Source of the DNA: Natrialbaceae archaeon AArc-T1-2
GTDB lineage: Archaea > Halobacteriota > Halobacteria > Halobacteriales > Natrialbaceae
DNA: 64,000 bases
Reading direction: 5' to 3'
NCBI RefSeq assembly: GCF_030273315.1
Contig: NZ_CP127174.1
Coordinates: 1,798,001-1,862,000, forward strand
The notes beneath the pieces are model-generated. The model was not told where the DNA came from, searched no databases, and saw only the letters and a program-made list of their open reading frames with translations. Below, in pieces: positions 36,788 to 44,716 of this stretch. Positions within the stretch are counted from its first letter, which is position 1. Each line of letters begins with the position of its first letter. Made by a program: the position numbers and the translations under genes.

Positions 36788-37339
36788 TCACTCGAGTGTC
36801 GTTCTGAGGTTTCGCAACTCGCCGCCACAGTCGGGACAGGTGTCGGCGTTCGCCGTGACGACGACGTTCCCACACTCGAAACACTCGTACTGACCCGCCT
36901 CACTTGGATCGTAATCGACGTCGTGTACGCTATCCTTGAGGACGTCTTTGGTCGCTTCGTCGTCGAGCGCCTCGATGACGTCCTCGGCCCGGACGACGCC
37001 GCTGAATTGTCCTTCGTCGTCGACGACCGGCAGGACGGCAAACTCGTTGGCCGCGATCGTCCTGGCGACGTCTCCGACCGACTCGTGCTCCTCGACGGTA
37101 ACGACGGACTCGATCATCACGTCGGCAAGCGCCGTGTCGCCGGAGGCGTTCAGCAACTCTCGCATCGAGACCACTCCCTCGAGGTGGTCGTCTTCGTCGA
37201 GTACGTACGCGTAGTAGACCGTCGTCTCGGTGCCGGTCGATGCCGTCCGAATGGCTTCGATCGCTTCCGCGACGGAGGTCGTCGCCTCGAGCGCTGGTAC
37301 GTGCTCGTCGATTACGTTTCGAACTGTCCCAGAGGACAT
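36788..37339 (-). CDS. CBS-domain protein with C-terminal zinc ribbon
   Basis: 183 residues from the ATG at 37339. Two CBS repeats (about 10-65 and 72-130), each with the typical GVVSMRELL or GVVRAEDVIEAL ending, form a nucleotide-sensing Bateman module. A C-terminal rubredoxin-like ribbon has C153-x2-C156 and C168-x2-C171. Such haloarchaeal proteins are thought to sense energy charge, but the partner is unknown. It is encoded just upstream of the acylating aldehyde dehydrogenase on the same strand with a 107-nt gap, so it may or may not belong to the locus. Confidence 0.85.
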   Translation of the reverse strand: MSSGTVRNVIDEHVPALEATTSVAEAIEAIRTASTGTETTVYYAYVLDEDDHLEGVVSMRELLNASGDTALADVMIESVVTVEEHESVGDVARTIAANEFAVLPVVDDEGQFSGVVRAEDVIEALDDEATKDVLKDSVHDVDYDPSEAGQYECFECGNVVVTANADTCPDCGGELRNLRTTLE

Positions 37340-37910
37340 ACACTGCACATCGTGACGAACCCACCTATCAGTTGTGGTTATACGGGTAGAACGAGTGTGA
37401 AAAATATGACCACACTCGGTGCGTACTCGTCCCCCCGGGTCTCGATGCGATTGATGACCGGACTCGACCGACTCTACAATTCGAATATCTCGGACGACTA
37501 TGGTTCGAATAGCTGTCCCCCAGTCGGAAGAACCGTCGCTATCGCCCGAGTCTGACGGTCGAGAGAGCGAACGAACAGCCGTGGTATAACCCAAGATAAT
37601 ATACTATATATTGGAATGGGGCGTGTGGAACGAGTTCCCGGGATAGATAACCGGGAAATCACGACGTAGAGATGGTATCTGGCGATCATACGAATAAATA
37701 GTCAATTGTTGATACGACTGTTTTCGACCGCCGTATCTGGCATCGACGGCAGCCGGCAAACGGCTACGACGCCGATCTGTAGACGGATAACTGAAAGATC
37801 CCAAGAGGGGCATAGATGGAGTATAGAGACGTCTTGCTATTGTATTCTCGTCATATGTCTCGAATATATTCCCAGAAGGTTAAATAGTCTGTAGGAGCCT
37901 ACCAACTAGC
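37340..37910 (+). other. Divergent intergenic region before the second iclR gene, 571 bp
   Basis: No convincing gene. It holds a very AT-rich, TATA-like stretch at 37592-37612, followed by a perfect 7-bp inverted repeat (TTCCCGG at 37635-37641 and CCGGGAA at 37651-37657), which would lie near the 5' end of a plus-strand transcript. The iclR promoter elements at 37880-37902 are described separately. Confidence 0.4.
37880..37902 (+). promoter_or_regulatory. Promoter and inverted repeat before the second iclR gene
   Basis: TTAAATAG at about 37880-37887 is the likely TATA box, some 26-30 nt from the ATG at 37911. Between it and the start lies GTAGGAGCCTAC (37891-37902), with perfect GTAGG/CCTAC arms, a plausible autoregulatory operator. 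Confidence 0.4.
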
Positions 37911-38681
37911 ATGCACGGTCCAAGTCAGACGGGAACGCCCCTCAAAACAGTCGTTCGAACGTTCGAAATAGTCGAATTCATAAAGGATAGAGAAGGAGCG
38001 AGAGTTCTAGAGGTATCCGAGCACTTCGATCTCCCGAATAGTACGGTGCACAGCTATCTCGCGTCGTTACACGAGCTCGGATACCTCGTGAAAGACGGCG
38101 ACGAGTACCACGTCGGATTACAGTTCCTACACGTTGGTGGGCACGCTGCGACGCGTCACCGGGCGTATCAGATGGCGAGGCCGAAGGTCAAGGAGTTGGC
38201 GATGGAGACGAACGAGCGAGCCCAATTTATCGTCGAGGAGTTCGGCTACGGAATCTATCTCCACATGGAAACGGGTGATAACGCGGTCGAAACGGACGTT
38301 CGCATCGGAAAGATGGCGAGTCTACACACGACGTCGGCGGGAAAAGCGATCCTGGCACATCTTCCCGAGGAGCAAGTGATGCGTATCGTCGACCGGTACG
38401 GGCTGTCGAAACGGACCGAGAACACGATAACAGATCCCGACGCGTTGCTCGAGGAGCTAGAGACGATCAGAGACCGTGGATACGCGTACAACGACGGGGA
38501 GCGAATTACGGGCATGCGTGCCGTCGGCGTCCCGATTACGGACGTCGAAGACGACGTTGTCGGGGCGCTTAGCGTCTCGGGACCCGCTCATCGAATGAAG
38601 GGTAACTGGTACGAAAAGGAGATTCCCGATCTACTGTTGGGGACGGCAAACGAGCTAGAGCTGAATCTCACGTACCAGTAA
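37911..38681 (+). CDS. IclR-family transcriptional regulator (module B)
   Basis: 256 residues. N-terminal winged helix-turn-helix (about 10-72, with RVLEVSEHFDLPNSTVHSYL) and the IclR effector domain with LHTTSAGKAILAHLP and GALSVSGPAHRM. It is divergent from the CBS and acylating aldehyde dehydrogenase genes and at the end of the Xsc locus, the usual place for a pathway regulator. Bacterial sulfonate clusters also use dedicated regulators, though the type differs. It resembles the module A regulator throughout, which suggests duplication of regulator and transporter modules together. Confidence 0.92.
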   Translation: MHGPSQTGTPLKTVVRTFEIVEFIKDREGARVLEVSEHFDLPNSTVHSYLASLHELGYLVKDGDEYHVGLQFLHVGGHAATRHRAYQMARPKVKELAMETNERAQFIVEEFGYGIYLHMETGDNAVETDVRIGKMASLHTTSAGKAILAHLPEEQVMRIVDRYGLSKRTENTITDPDALLEELETIRDRGYAYNDGERITGMRAVGVPITDVEDDVVGALSVSGPAHRMKGNWYEKEIPDLLLGTANELELNLTYQ

Positions 38682-39705
38682 GCCGTTCACGGTTCGGTTC
38701 GTATTCGCCCGCATCCAATTCGATATATTCGAACTATACGTTCCTCGATCGGTGAAACACTCGCATACTGGCGTACCGTTCCGACCGGAACGGGTTACAC
38801 ACCGAGCGCACTCTAACTAATTACAGATATATGGCTGTAATACCGAACGGGCTGTACTCGCTGTATGGCACACGTGATACGAACTCCGGGTTTCGTATCG
38901 ACCTGGCAGGCGGAAGTAGGAGATTCGTTCTCGCCTGCCAAACTGCGGCCAATCCGGTCGTCTCGAGGTCGGTCGTGAGATGTGGTGACAGCATAACAGA
39001 CCTAAACCTGTTATCCATAATTAACTTCCATGAAGTTAGGGCACTTCGTTTGCGTAACGGTCAGTCCGTAAACGCCGTACGATTCAAGATAATAGGAATC
39101 CTTTGGGAGCATAGGTTGATAGCCGACCGAAATATTCACCATCGATAGACGGTAGTATTTTAATTCTTACTACAACCCGAGACGAATATTCGGCGTAGAA
39201 CAGATCACCGGGAGCCGAGCAGACGACCCGAAACCGATGAACTCGTTCGGTGCACGTGCGAACCGGAATGGCGTCTCGGAAGCGCGAAGACGGTGCATTC
39301 GAGCGGTTACGTGACTGTCCGGGCTGGCCGATGCCGCTCGAAGACGACGGGATTCGTCGATTCGAGGGTCGGGCAATCGGTCTCCTGATGCGTCGTGGAT
39401 GTTGATCGTCCGCCCGCGGCCGACTACCGCCCGTGCTTTCGGCCAAATCCGTCTGATTCGCCCGACTCAGTTCACCTCACTCCGTTTTTCACTGCAGTAC
39501 GTCTCGAGAAGCGGTCCTCGTCGAGCCCGATCGGGATAATCGACCTCAGGTTCGGAACCACCTGTTTGCTGTCATAGATGCCTACGCTCATATAGAACGA
39601 ATAGAACGATATTTAGATTCAATAGTTATCTAACCTGGACCGACTCTCGTTCGACGCATCGAAAGAGCAGTCAGCTATTTCCGTCGACCGGCGAGAGGAA
39701 CGGGT
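38682..39705 (+). other. Long non-coding gap (about 1.0 kb) rich in perfect inverted repeats
   Basis: No credible protein gene; short frames, including one of 45 codons ending near 39406, lack family features. It is AT-richer than its neighbours in the middle part and carries at least five perfect inverted repeats between 38821 and 39173, listed as a separate feature. It may hold an RNA gene, regulatory sites or the remains of a mobile element. Confidence 0.45.
38821..39173. ncRNA. Candidate structured RNA region: five perfect inverted repeats
   Basis: Perfect arms, in order: TTACAG/CTGTAA (38821-38840, 8-nt loop), GATACGAA/TTCGTATC (38876-38899, 8-nt loop), TGGCAGGCG/CGCCTGCCA (38904-38940, 19-nt loop), TAACTTC/GAAGTTA (39022-39038, 3-nt loop), and GTAGTA/TACTAC (39152-39173, 10-nt loop). 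The first three lie within 120 bp and would fold as consecutive stems on either strand. The 17-bp element could instead be an operator. No known RNA family is recognised, and the strand is undetermined. Confidence 0.3.
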
Positions 39706-40500
39706 ATGGACGACGGAAAACAGGCAAGGTTCGGGTCTGAAGGTGAGTTACAGACCGACGACAGGGACGAGACCGACGACGAGTCGGAATCCGTTCGCGA
39801 CGACTTCGGCAACGAACTCGAGGAGAACGAGACCAAATCGGGCGTAAACCGGTACGTCGTCACCAGTTTGCTCCAGAAGGCCGTCCGTCGGTCTGACGAG
39901 GAGACTGCAGCGTGGGCCGCGTGGGAGCTGGTTCGATCCGGATACGCCTGGAACTTCTGGGATCGTATCACCCTCTTTCTCGTCGAAGATCTGCGGGCGG
40001 GCCACGAGGTTGCCCTCGTGGTGCGTCGGTACGAGGAGTTGGCCCGCGAGCGGTGGTCGGAAGACTCCTGGCGCGGACGACTCTGTGCCGTACACGCTGC
40101 TCTGGCGGCTGCTCGAGCGCCGTCGTCTCGCGAATCCGTCCACGCCGAGGAGTACTTCGATGCGCTCTCCGACGAGCGGGTTCGTGCACGCGAGGAAAAC
40201 CGCGAGCCACGGTACGAGCATCCCGCCGACGGACTCGAGCCGGGCGGGACGTACGACGCCGTTTTCGATCACCACACGGCCGACGGCAAACGACTCGGCC
40301 GTGACGTCGACTTCTTTCGGGCACACGGCGCCCGGGTCGGGCCCGACGGAGAGCCGGAACTGAGCCGCCAGTGGCGACTGCGGAGCATGCGACTCGAGGA
40401 TCGCGAGTACACGGAAGACGAGCTGGCTCGAGCCGTTCGGCCGGTCGACCCGGACGACAGATGGTCCGAATCGGAGCCGGATCGCTGCAGTGAGGAGTGA
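39706..40500 (+). CDS. Conserved protein resembling the C-terminal helical domain of RarA/MgsA
   Basis: 264 residues. A very acidic, unstructured N-terminus (about 1-40) is followed by a helical region: SLLQKAVRRSDEETAAWAAWEL, LVVRRYEELA-type segment and CAVHAALAAARAPSSRES, then a DHHTADGKRLGRD segment. This order resembles the helical C-terminal part of the replication-associated AAA+ protein RarA (MgsA), but the ATPase module is absent. A free-standing domain may act with another protein at replication forks. The similarity is judged by eye and may be only partial; otherwise it is a conserved hypothetical protein. It stands alone. Confidence 0.5.
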   Translation: MDDGKQARFGSEGELQTDDRDETDDESESVRDDFGNELEENETKSGVNRYVVTSLLQKAVRRSDEETAAWAAWELVRSGYAWNFWDRITLFLVEDLRAGHEVALVVRRYEELARERWSEDSWRGRLCAVHAALAAARAPSSRESVHAEEYFDALSDERVRAREENREPRYEHPADGLEPGGTYDAVFDHHTADGKRLGRDVDFFRAHGARVGPDGEPELSRQWRLRSMRLEDREYTEDELARAVRPVDPDDRWSESEPDRCSEE

Positions 40501-40594
40501 CAGAGGTCGATGTGTTACAGTTACTTACCGCCTTCGCGCCGAACAGATAAGGGTAGACGAAATTTATTTTGTGGTGACTGTCTATGATTCGTGC

Positions 40595-41200
40595 ATGGTG
40601 CCCTTGCAGCGTACTGAGTTGGCGACTGTCTTGCCGCGCGGTGATCCGATCGTACTGACGGCGATAACCGAACCGCTCGAGTTCTATCACGGACTCGAAA
40701 CTCCCGAACAGGCCGCAGTTCAGTTCGGCATTGCGGTGTTACTCGGTATCGCCGTGCTCGGACTCGCCCCCGGTCACGGGACCGGCGCGGTCCGGACGGC
40801 CACGAGAAGTCCCGTCATCTCGGCGATCGTGGGCGTGCCAGGCACGCTCGCTCTCGGAACGATGTCGTACGCCGGCTACGTACTCGCCGGTTCGAACGTC
40901 GGCATCTTCTTTGCGGTGCCGTTGCTCGCGGTCGGTGCGACGTTGCTGCCAGCCTGGATCGCCGTCGGTATCACCGCCGTCGGCGGCGTTCTCGCTCGCC
41001 GGGTCGGGATCGAACAGCAAGCCGGCTGGCTGCTCGTCGGCAGCGGCCTGATCGGTCTCGCCGCCTTCTTTCCGGTGGCTGGCGTCGCTGTTCTCGGTCT
41101 CGCCGCCGCTGTGGGCGTCGGTGCCGGTGCTCGGACGCTGTTCGGCACTGACACAGCGCAACGGGAAGACCGGGTCGTTCCGCCCGCGAACAAGGTTTGA
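40595..41200 (+). CDS. Hypothetical integral membrane protein
   Basis: 201 residues from the ATG at 40595, preceded by an AT-rich TATA-like stretch (AAATTTATTTTG, from 40560). About five hydrophobic segments from residue 40 to 190, rich in Gly, Ala and Val, with short charged ends. No family recognised. The 59-nt gap to the next small membrane protein leaves open whether they are cotranscribed. Confidence 0.65.
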   Translation: MVPLQRTELATVLPRGDPIVLTAITEPLEFYHGLETPEQAAVQFGIAVLLGIAVLGLAPGHGTGAVRTATRSPVISAIVGVPGTLALGTMSYAGYVLAGSNVGIFFAVPLLAVGATLLPAWIAVGITAVGGVLARRVGIEQQAGWLLVGSGLIGLAAFFPVAGVAVLGLAAAVGVGAGARTLFGTDTAQREDRVVPPANKV

Positions 41201-41259
41201 ATCGCTCGAGGACGACGATGCCGAAGACGTTTTTACCGCACGTGTGGAATGTGTGAGCT

Positions 41260-41628
41260 ATGAGCGCGGCTGGTCGACGACTGGAGACGGCGTCGCTTAC
41301 CCCGCTGCACTGGGTAGCGATCGCGCTCGCGATCGTCACCGGCGTCGTCCATCTCGTTCTCGGCGTCGGGTTTTTGCCACACTGGATGGGGATCGCGTTC
41401 GTTCTCGCGGCCGGTGGATTTTTCGGTGCCGTCGTGCTCGTTCTCGTCGGCTACCGTCGTCGGCTGCTCTATCTCGTCGGTATTCCTTACACCGGAATCC
41501 AGATCGTACTCTGGTACGCGCTCAATCGACCGGCCTCCGTTGCGGACGTCTCGGCCGTCGAAGCTATCGACAAGATCGCACAGGTGGCGCTGATCGTCGC
41601 GTTGATCGTCCTCTACCGTGAGTCCTGA
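41260..41628 (+). CDS. Small integral membrane protein, four helices
   Basis: 122 residues with four hydrophobic segments (about 15-35, 42-65, 68-88 and 103-120) and short loops. Resembles uncharacterised haloarchaeal membrane proteins of this size (a DUF7475-like fold is my best guess). Its stop overlaps the GTG start of the ParB-like gene by 11 nt, tying it to the gene run that follows. Function unknown. Confidence 0.65.
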   Translation: MSAAGRRLETASLTPLHWVAIALAIVTGVVHLVLGVGFLPHWMGIAFVLAAGGFFGAVVLVLVGYRRRLLYLVGIPYTGIQIVLWYALNRPASVADVSAVEAIDKIAQVALIVALIVLYRES

Positions 41629-42424
41629 CCGTCCCGTCCTCGACGGCGAACCTGCCGGTCTGGTCCGTCGGCTCCGTGGTCGACTCGTCAGCGCTTGCCG
41701 TCGGCGAATCGCCAGACCGGCACTCGCATCCCTCCCTCTCGGGACGCTCGAGGCTTGCCACCGGAGCCGGCGTCGCCTCCTGCCCTCGAGATACACCGAC
41801 GCGCCGGCGTTCGACCTGATCGAGGTCGATCCGAACCGGATCGAGTGGAGTCTCCTCGAGTCAGCGCCAGCCCGGCCACAGTGGGGGCGGGTCGTCGGTG
41901 GCGACTGGGATCGGCGAGCGGACCGGTTCGAAGACCGGGCGGTGTACCGGGGGCTCTGCCAGCGCTACCGGGACGGGTACGAGTGGGCGGAGACGGCGCT
42001 GGTCGACGCGTTCGCAGATCAGCTTCGACGGTTCGGGACCGCGTGGGGATACACCTCGATGACGGGATTCGAGAACCGATGTACGGAGATCGACCGCCTC
42101 TACGAGTCGGTCCGCGAACACGGCTACCGACGGCAGGCGGAACTCATCGACAGGACCGGAACGGCCGTTCCCCGGCTCGACGAGATCAACGTCGACGTCG
42201 GTCGGGACGGAACGCTGTACTGGCGATCGTACGGCCAACACCGCCTCGCGATCGCGAAGCTGCTCGCACTCGAGTCGGTACCGGTCCTCGTCCATCGCCG
42301 ACACCGGCGCTGGCAAGCGATTAGAGATCGCGTTCGGACGGACCGTCCAGGCGATCTTCCGCCGTCGGTCCGTGCTCGTCTCGACCATCCCGACCTTCGA
42401 GACCTGGACGGAGGGATATCGTGA
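41618..42424 (+). CDS. ParB-like-domain protein of unknown function
   Basis: 268 residues, basic at both ends. The middle and C-terminal region contains LDEINVDVGRDGTLYWRSYG and QHRLAIAKLL...VPVLVHRRHRRWQ, which resembles the ParB N-terminal nuclease or CTPase fold as it occurs in proteins encoded beside polysaccharide genes. It starts at a GTG overlapping the previous stop by 11 nt and its stop overlaps the next GTG by four bases, so it is translated in an operon with the phosphatidyltransferase. No partition role is evident. Similarity judged by eye. Confidence 0.55.
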   Translation: MSPDRPVLDGEPAGLVRRLRGRLVSACRRRIARPALASLPLGTLEACHRSRRRLLPSRYTDAPAFDLIEVDPNRIEWSLLESAPARPQWGRVVGGDWDRRADRFEDRAVYRGLCQRYRDGYEWAETALVDAFADQLRRFGTAWGYTSMTGFENRCTEIDRLYESVREHGYRRQAELIDRTGTAVPRLDEINVDVGRDGTLYWRSYGQHRLAIAKLLALESVPVLVHRRHRRWQAIRDRVRTDRPGDLPPSVRARLDHPDLRDLDGGIS

Positions 42425-43167
42425 CCGACCGCACCGTCTGCGAGCCGCGAGATCGGTGGCCCCTTGGCGTCGTTGCGGTGCCACTTGCCGCGTTCACAGC
42501 GTTCGCATTCGACGTCAGCCACGTCCCGACACCGACGGCTGCGTTCGCTTTCGGCGTCGCGACGACGCTCTCGGTTGAACTCGTCGTCGTCTGGCGCGCC
42601 CTCGAGGCGACACGCAGTGACGCGGGCTGGCCGCGGATCACGCCCGCGACCGTGGTGACGATCGGTCGCGGGAGCGTGCTGGCGGTGCTTGCAGGCTTTC
42701 TGTTCGTCGAGGTACCCGCCGGTCCGACGGCCTGGCTTCCGGGCGCGTTGTTCGCCACCGCAGCCGTCCTCGACGGCGTCGACGGACGACTCGCGCGTGC
42801 GACCGACTCGGTGTCGGAACTCGGACGGCGACTCGACACCGAGATGGACGCGCTGACCGTTCTGGTCGGTGCGGCGCTCGTCGTCTCGAACGGCCTCGCC
42901 CCGGTCGCGTTTCTCGCGCTGGGGCTCGCGCGGTACGCGTTCGTCGCCGGCATCCACGTCCGACGTCGCCGCGGGCTCGCCGTCTCCTCTCTCGAGTCGA
43001 GTCGTCGTCGCCGTGTCATAGGCGCGACGGCGATGGTCGCGATCTGGCTCGCGTTGTCTCCCATTCCGGGACGGGACCTCTCGCGACTCGTCGCGACCGT
43101 CGTACTCGTCCCCTTCCTCCTTAGCTTCGCCCGGGACTGGCTCGCGGTCACCGGTCGGCTTCGGTGA
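42421..43167 (+). CDS. CDP-alcohol phosphatidyltransferase
   Basis: 248 residues and about six membrane helices. Carries the exact family motif D-G-x2-A-R-x8-G-x3-D-x3-D in DGRLARATDSVSELGRRLDTEMD-like form (residues about 121-143, key residues Asp, Gly, Ala, Arg, Gly, Asp and Asp in order). Transfers a phosphodiester head group from CDP-activated lipid to an alcohol at the membrane. The GTG start overlaps the preceding stop in GTGA. Its neighbours, a glycosyltransferase and a methyltransferase, suggest a modified lipid or lipid-linked product. The acceptor alcohol is unknown. Confidence 0.88.
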   Translation: MTDRTVCEPRDRWPLGVVAVPLAAFTAFAFDVSHVPTPTAAFAFGVATTLSVELVVVWRALEATRSDAGWPRITPATVVTIGRGSVLAVLAGFLFVEVPAGPTAWLPGALFATAAVLDGVDGRLARATDSVSELGRRLDTEMDALTVLVGAALVVSNGLAPVAFLALGLARYAFVAGIHVRRRRGLAVSSLESSRRRRVIGATAMVAIWLALSPIPGRDLSRLVATVVLVPFLLSFARDWLAVTGRLR

Positions 43168-43278
43168 CCTGTTTGCACACAACTACCAAGTGTCTCGGTT
43201 CCGAACGGTCGGCTACGTGATCGAGCGAACCGACGCGCCGGGACCCGAATCGACGAGAGAGACGCCCGGTGGTCGACC

Positions 43279-44292
43279 GTGACCACCCGAACGCTGTATT
43301 TCACCGGCCCCGGAACAGTAACCGTCAGCCGGTCCCCGATACCCGATCCCGATCCGGGAACGGTCCGCGTCCGAACGGCAGTGTCGGCGATCAGTGCCGG
43401 AACCGAGCGGCTGCTCTACCGGGACGAGGCCCCTCCCGGACTGACGGCCGACGAGACGATCGACGCCCTCGAGGGTGATCTCTCCTACCCCATCTCGTAT
43501 GGCTACGCGGCGACCGGACACGTCACGGCCGTCGGCGAGGGCGTCGACGACGAGTGGCTCGGCCGGCGCGTCTTCGCGTACAATCCGCACGAGAGTCACT
43601 TCCTCGCGGAGCCGACCGACGTGCTTCCGATCCCCGAGGACGTCTCGGTGCGCGAGGCGGCACTGTTCGCGAACGCCGAGACCGCCGTCACGTTCGTCCT
43701 CGACGGCAACCCGACCCTCGGCGAGCGGGTCGCGCTTTTCGGACAGGGCGTCGTTGGCCTCCTGACGACCGCGTTGCTCGCCGCGAATCCGCTCGAGACG
43801 CTCGTCACGTTCGACAGGTACGAGCGTCGACGCGACGCCGCCCGGACGCTCGGAGCGGATCGCTCCCTCGATCCGGACGACGGTCCCGTCGACGACGCGT
43901 TCGAACGCGTCGCCGGCTCACGGGCGGATCTCAGTTACGAGGTCTCGGGGAATCCGGACGCGCTCGACGACGCCATCGCGACGACCGGCTACGACGGCCG
44001 GGTGATCGTCGGCTCCTGGTACGGCACCAGGGAGTCGACGCTCGCACTCGGCGGGCGCTTTCACCGCGACCGGATCGCCGTCCGGAGCAGTCAGGTCAGC
44101 ACCATCGAGCCCACCCACCGGGGCCGCTGGGATCGGAGCCGTCGCCACGACGTCGCCTGGGAGTGGCTTCGTCGACTCGACGTCGAGTCGCTTCTCACCC
44201 ACGAGTTTCCCCTCGAGGACGCCGCCGACGCCTACCGCCTGCTCGAGCAGCGGCCGGGGGAGACGCTTCAGGTGCTTTTGACCTACGACTGA
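43279..44292 (+). CDS. Zinc-less medium-chain dehydrogenase/reductase
   Basis: 337 residues, MDR superfamily. GroES-like N-terminal domain with SAISAGTERLLYRDE, then a nucleotide-binding GQGVVGLLTTALL (residues about 154-166). The usual catalytic zinc Cys and His of alcohol dehydrogenases and the four-Cys structural zinc lobe are not seen, so it is closer to BchC- or threonine-dehydrogenase-related reductases without zinc. GTG start. It lies 111 nt after the phosphatidyltransferase gene and 39 nt before the PTPS-like gene, and probably belongs to their pathway. Substrate unknown. Confidence 0.8.
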   Translation: MTTRTLYFTGPGTVTVSRSPIPDPDPGTVRVRTAVSAISAGTERLLYRDEAPPGLTADETIDALEGDLSYPISYGYAATGHVTAVGEGVDDEWLGRRVFAYNPHESHFLAEPTDVLPIPEDVSVREAALFANAETAVTFVLDGNPTLGERVALFGQGVVGLLTTALLAANPLETLVTFDRYERRRDAARTLGADRSLDPDDGPVDDAFERVAGSRADLSYEVSGNPDALDDAIATTGYDGRVIVGSWYGTRESTLALGGRFHRDRIAVRSSQVSTIEPTHRGRWDRSRRHDVAWEWLRRLDVESLLTHEFPLEDAADAYRLLEQRPGETLQVLLTYD

Positions 44293-44331
44293 CCGGCCTA
44301 GAACTAAGTGTTCTCCAACGTACGCTGACAT

Positions 44332-44709
44332 ATGTACGCCGTCTCCGTCTCCCGATCGTTCGTTGCCCAGCACTACCTGACGGTGCCGGATCCCGGACCG
44401 GAAGGATCGCTGCACTCTCACCGGTTCACGGCCGAGGCGACGTTCCGTGGCCCCGAACTCGACGAGTACGGTTACCTCGTCGACATCGACGCGGTGGTCG
44501 ACGCACTCGAGGCGGTCGTCGACTCCCTCCGGGATCGGACGCTCAACGACCTGGCGGCTTTCGAGGGACTGAATCCGAGCGCCGAACACCTCGCACGGCT
44601 CGTCGGCGACCGGCTGCTCGAGCGCCTCGAGCCCGAGACGGCGACGACTCTCGAGATCGAGATTCGGGAAGACGACGTCGCTCGCGTGACCCACGAGCGC
44701 GCCCTTTGA
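44332..44709 (+). CDS. 6-pyruvoyl-tetrahydropterin synthase/QueD-like protein without the catalytic Cys
   Basis: 125 residues, T-fold protein. The three zinc histidines are present: His14 (FVAQHYL) and His28/His30 (LHSHRF). The segment LVDIDAVVDAL and the final Glu-rich IEIREDD strand also match the PTPS family. The cysteine found four residues before the HGH pair in E. coli QueD is missing (that position holds Glu24), so the usual carboxypterin chemistry is unlikely. In context with a dehydrogenase, glycosyltransferase and methyltransferase, it may handle a different pterin or purine-like product. Confidence 0.78.
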   Translation: MYAVSVSRSFVAQHYLTVPDPGPEGSLHSHRFTAEATFRGPELDEYGYLVDIDAVVDALEAVVDSLRDRTLNDLAAFEGLNPSAEHLARLVGDRLLERLEPETATTLEIEIREDDVARVTHERAL

Positions 44710-44716
44710 GATCGAG

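Noticed and set aside
39269-39406. 45-codon open frame in the 38.7-39.7 kb gap
   Set aside because: No recognisable domain, ribosome-binding context or promoter at the right distance; not better than chance.
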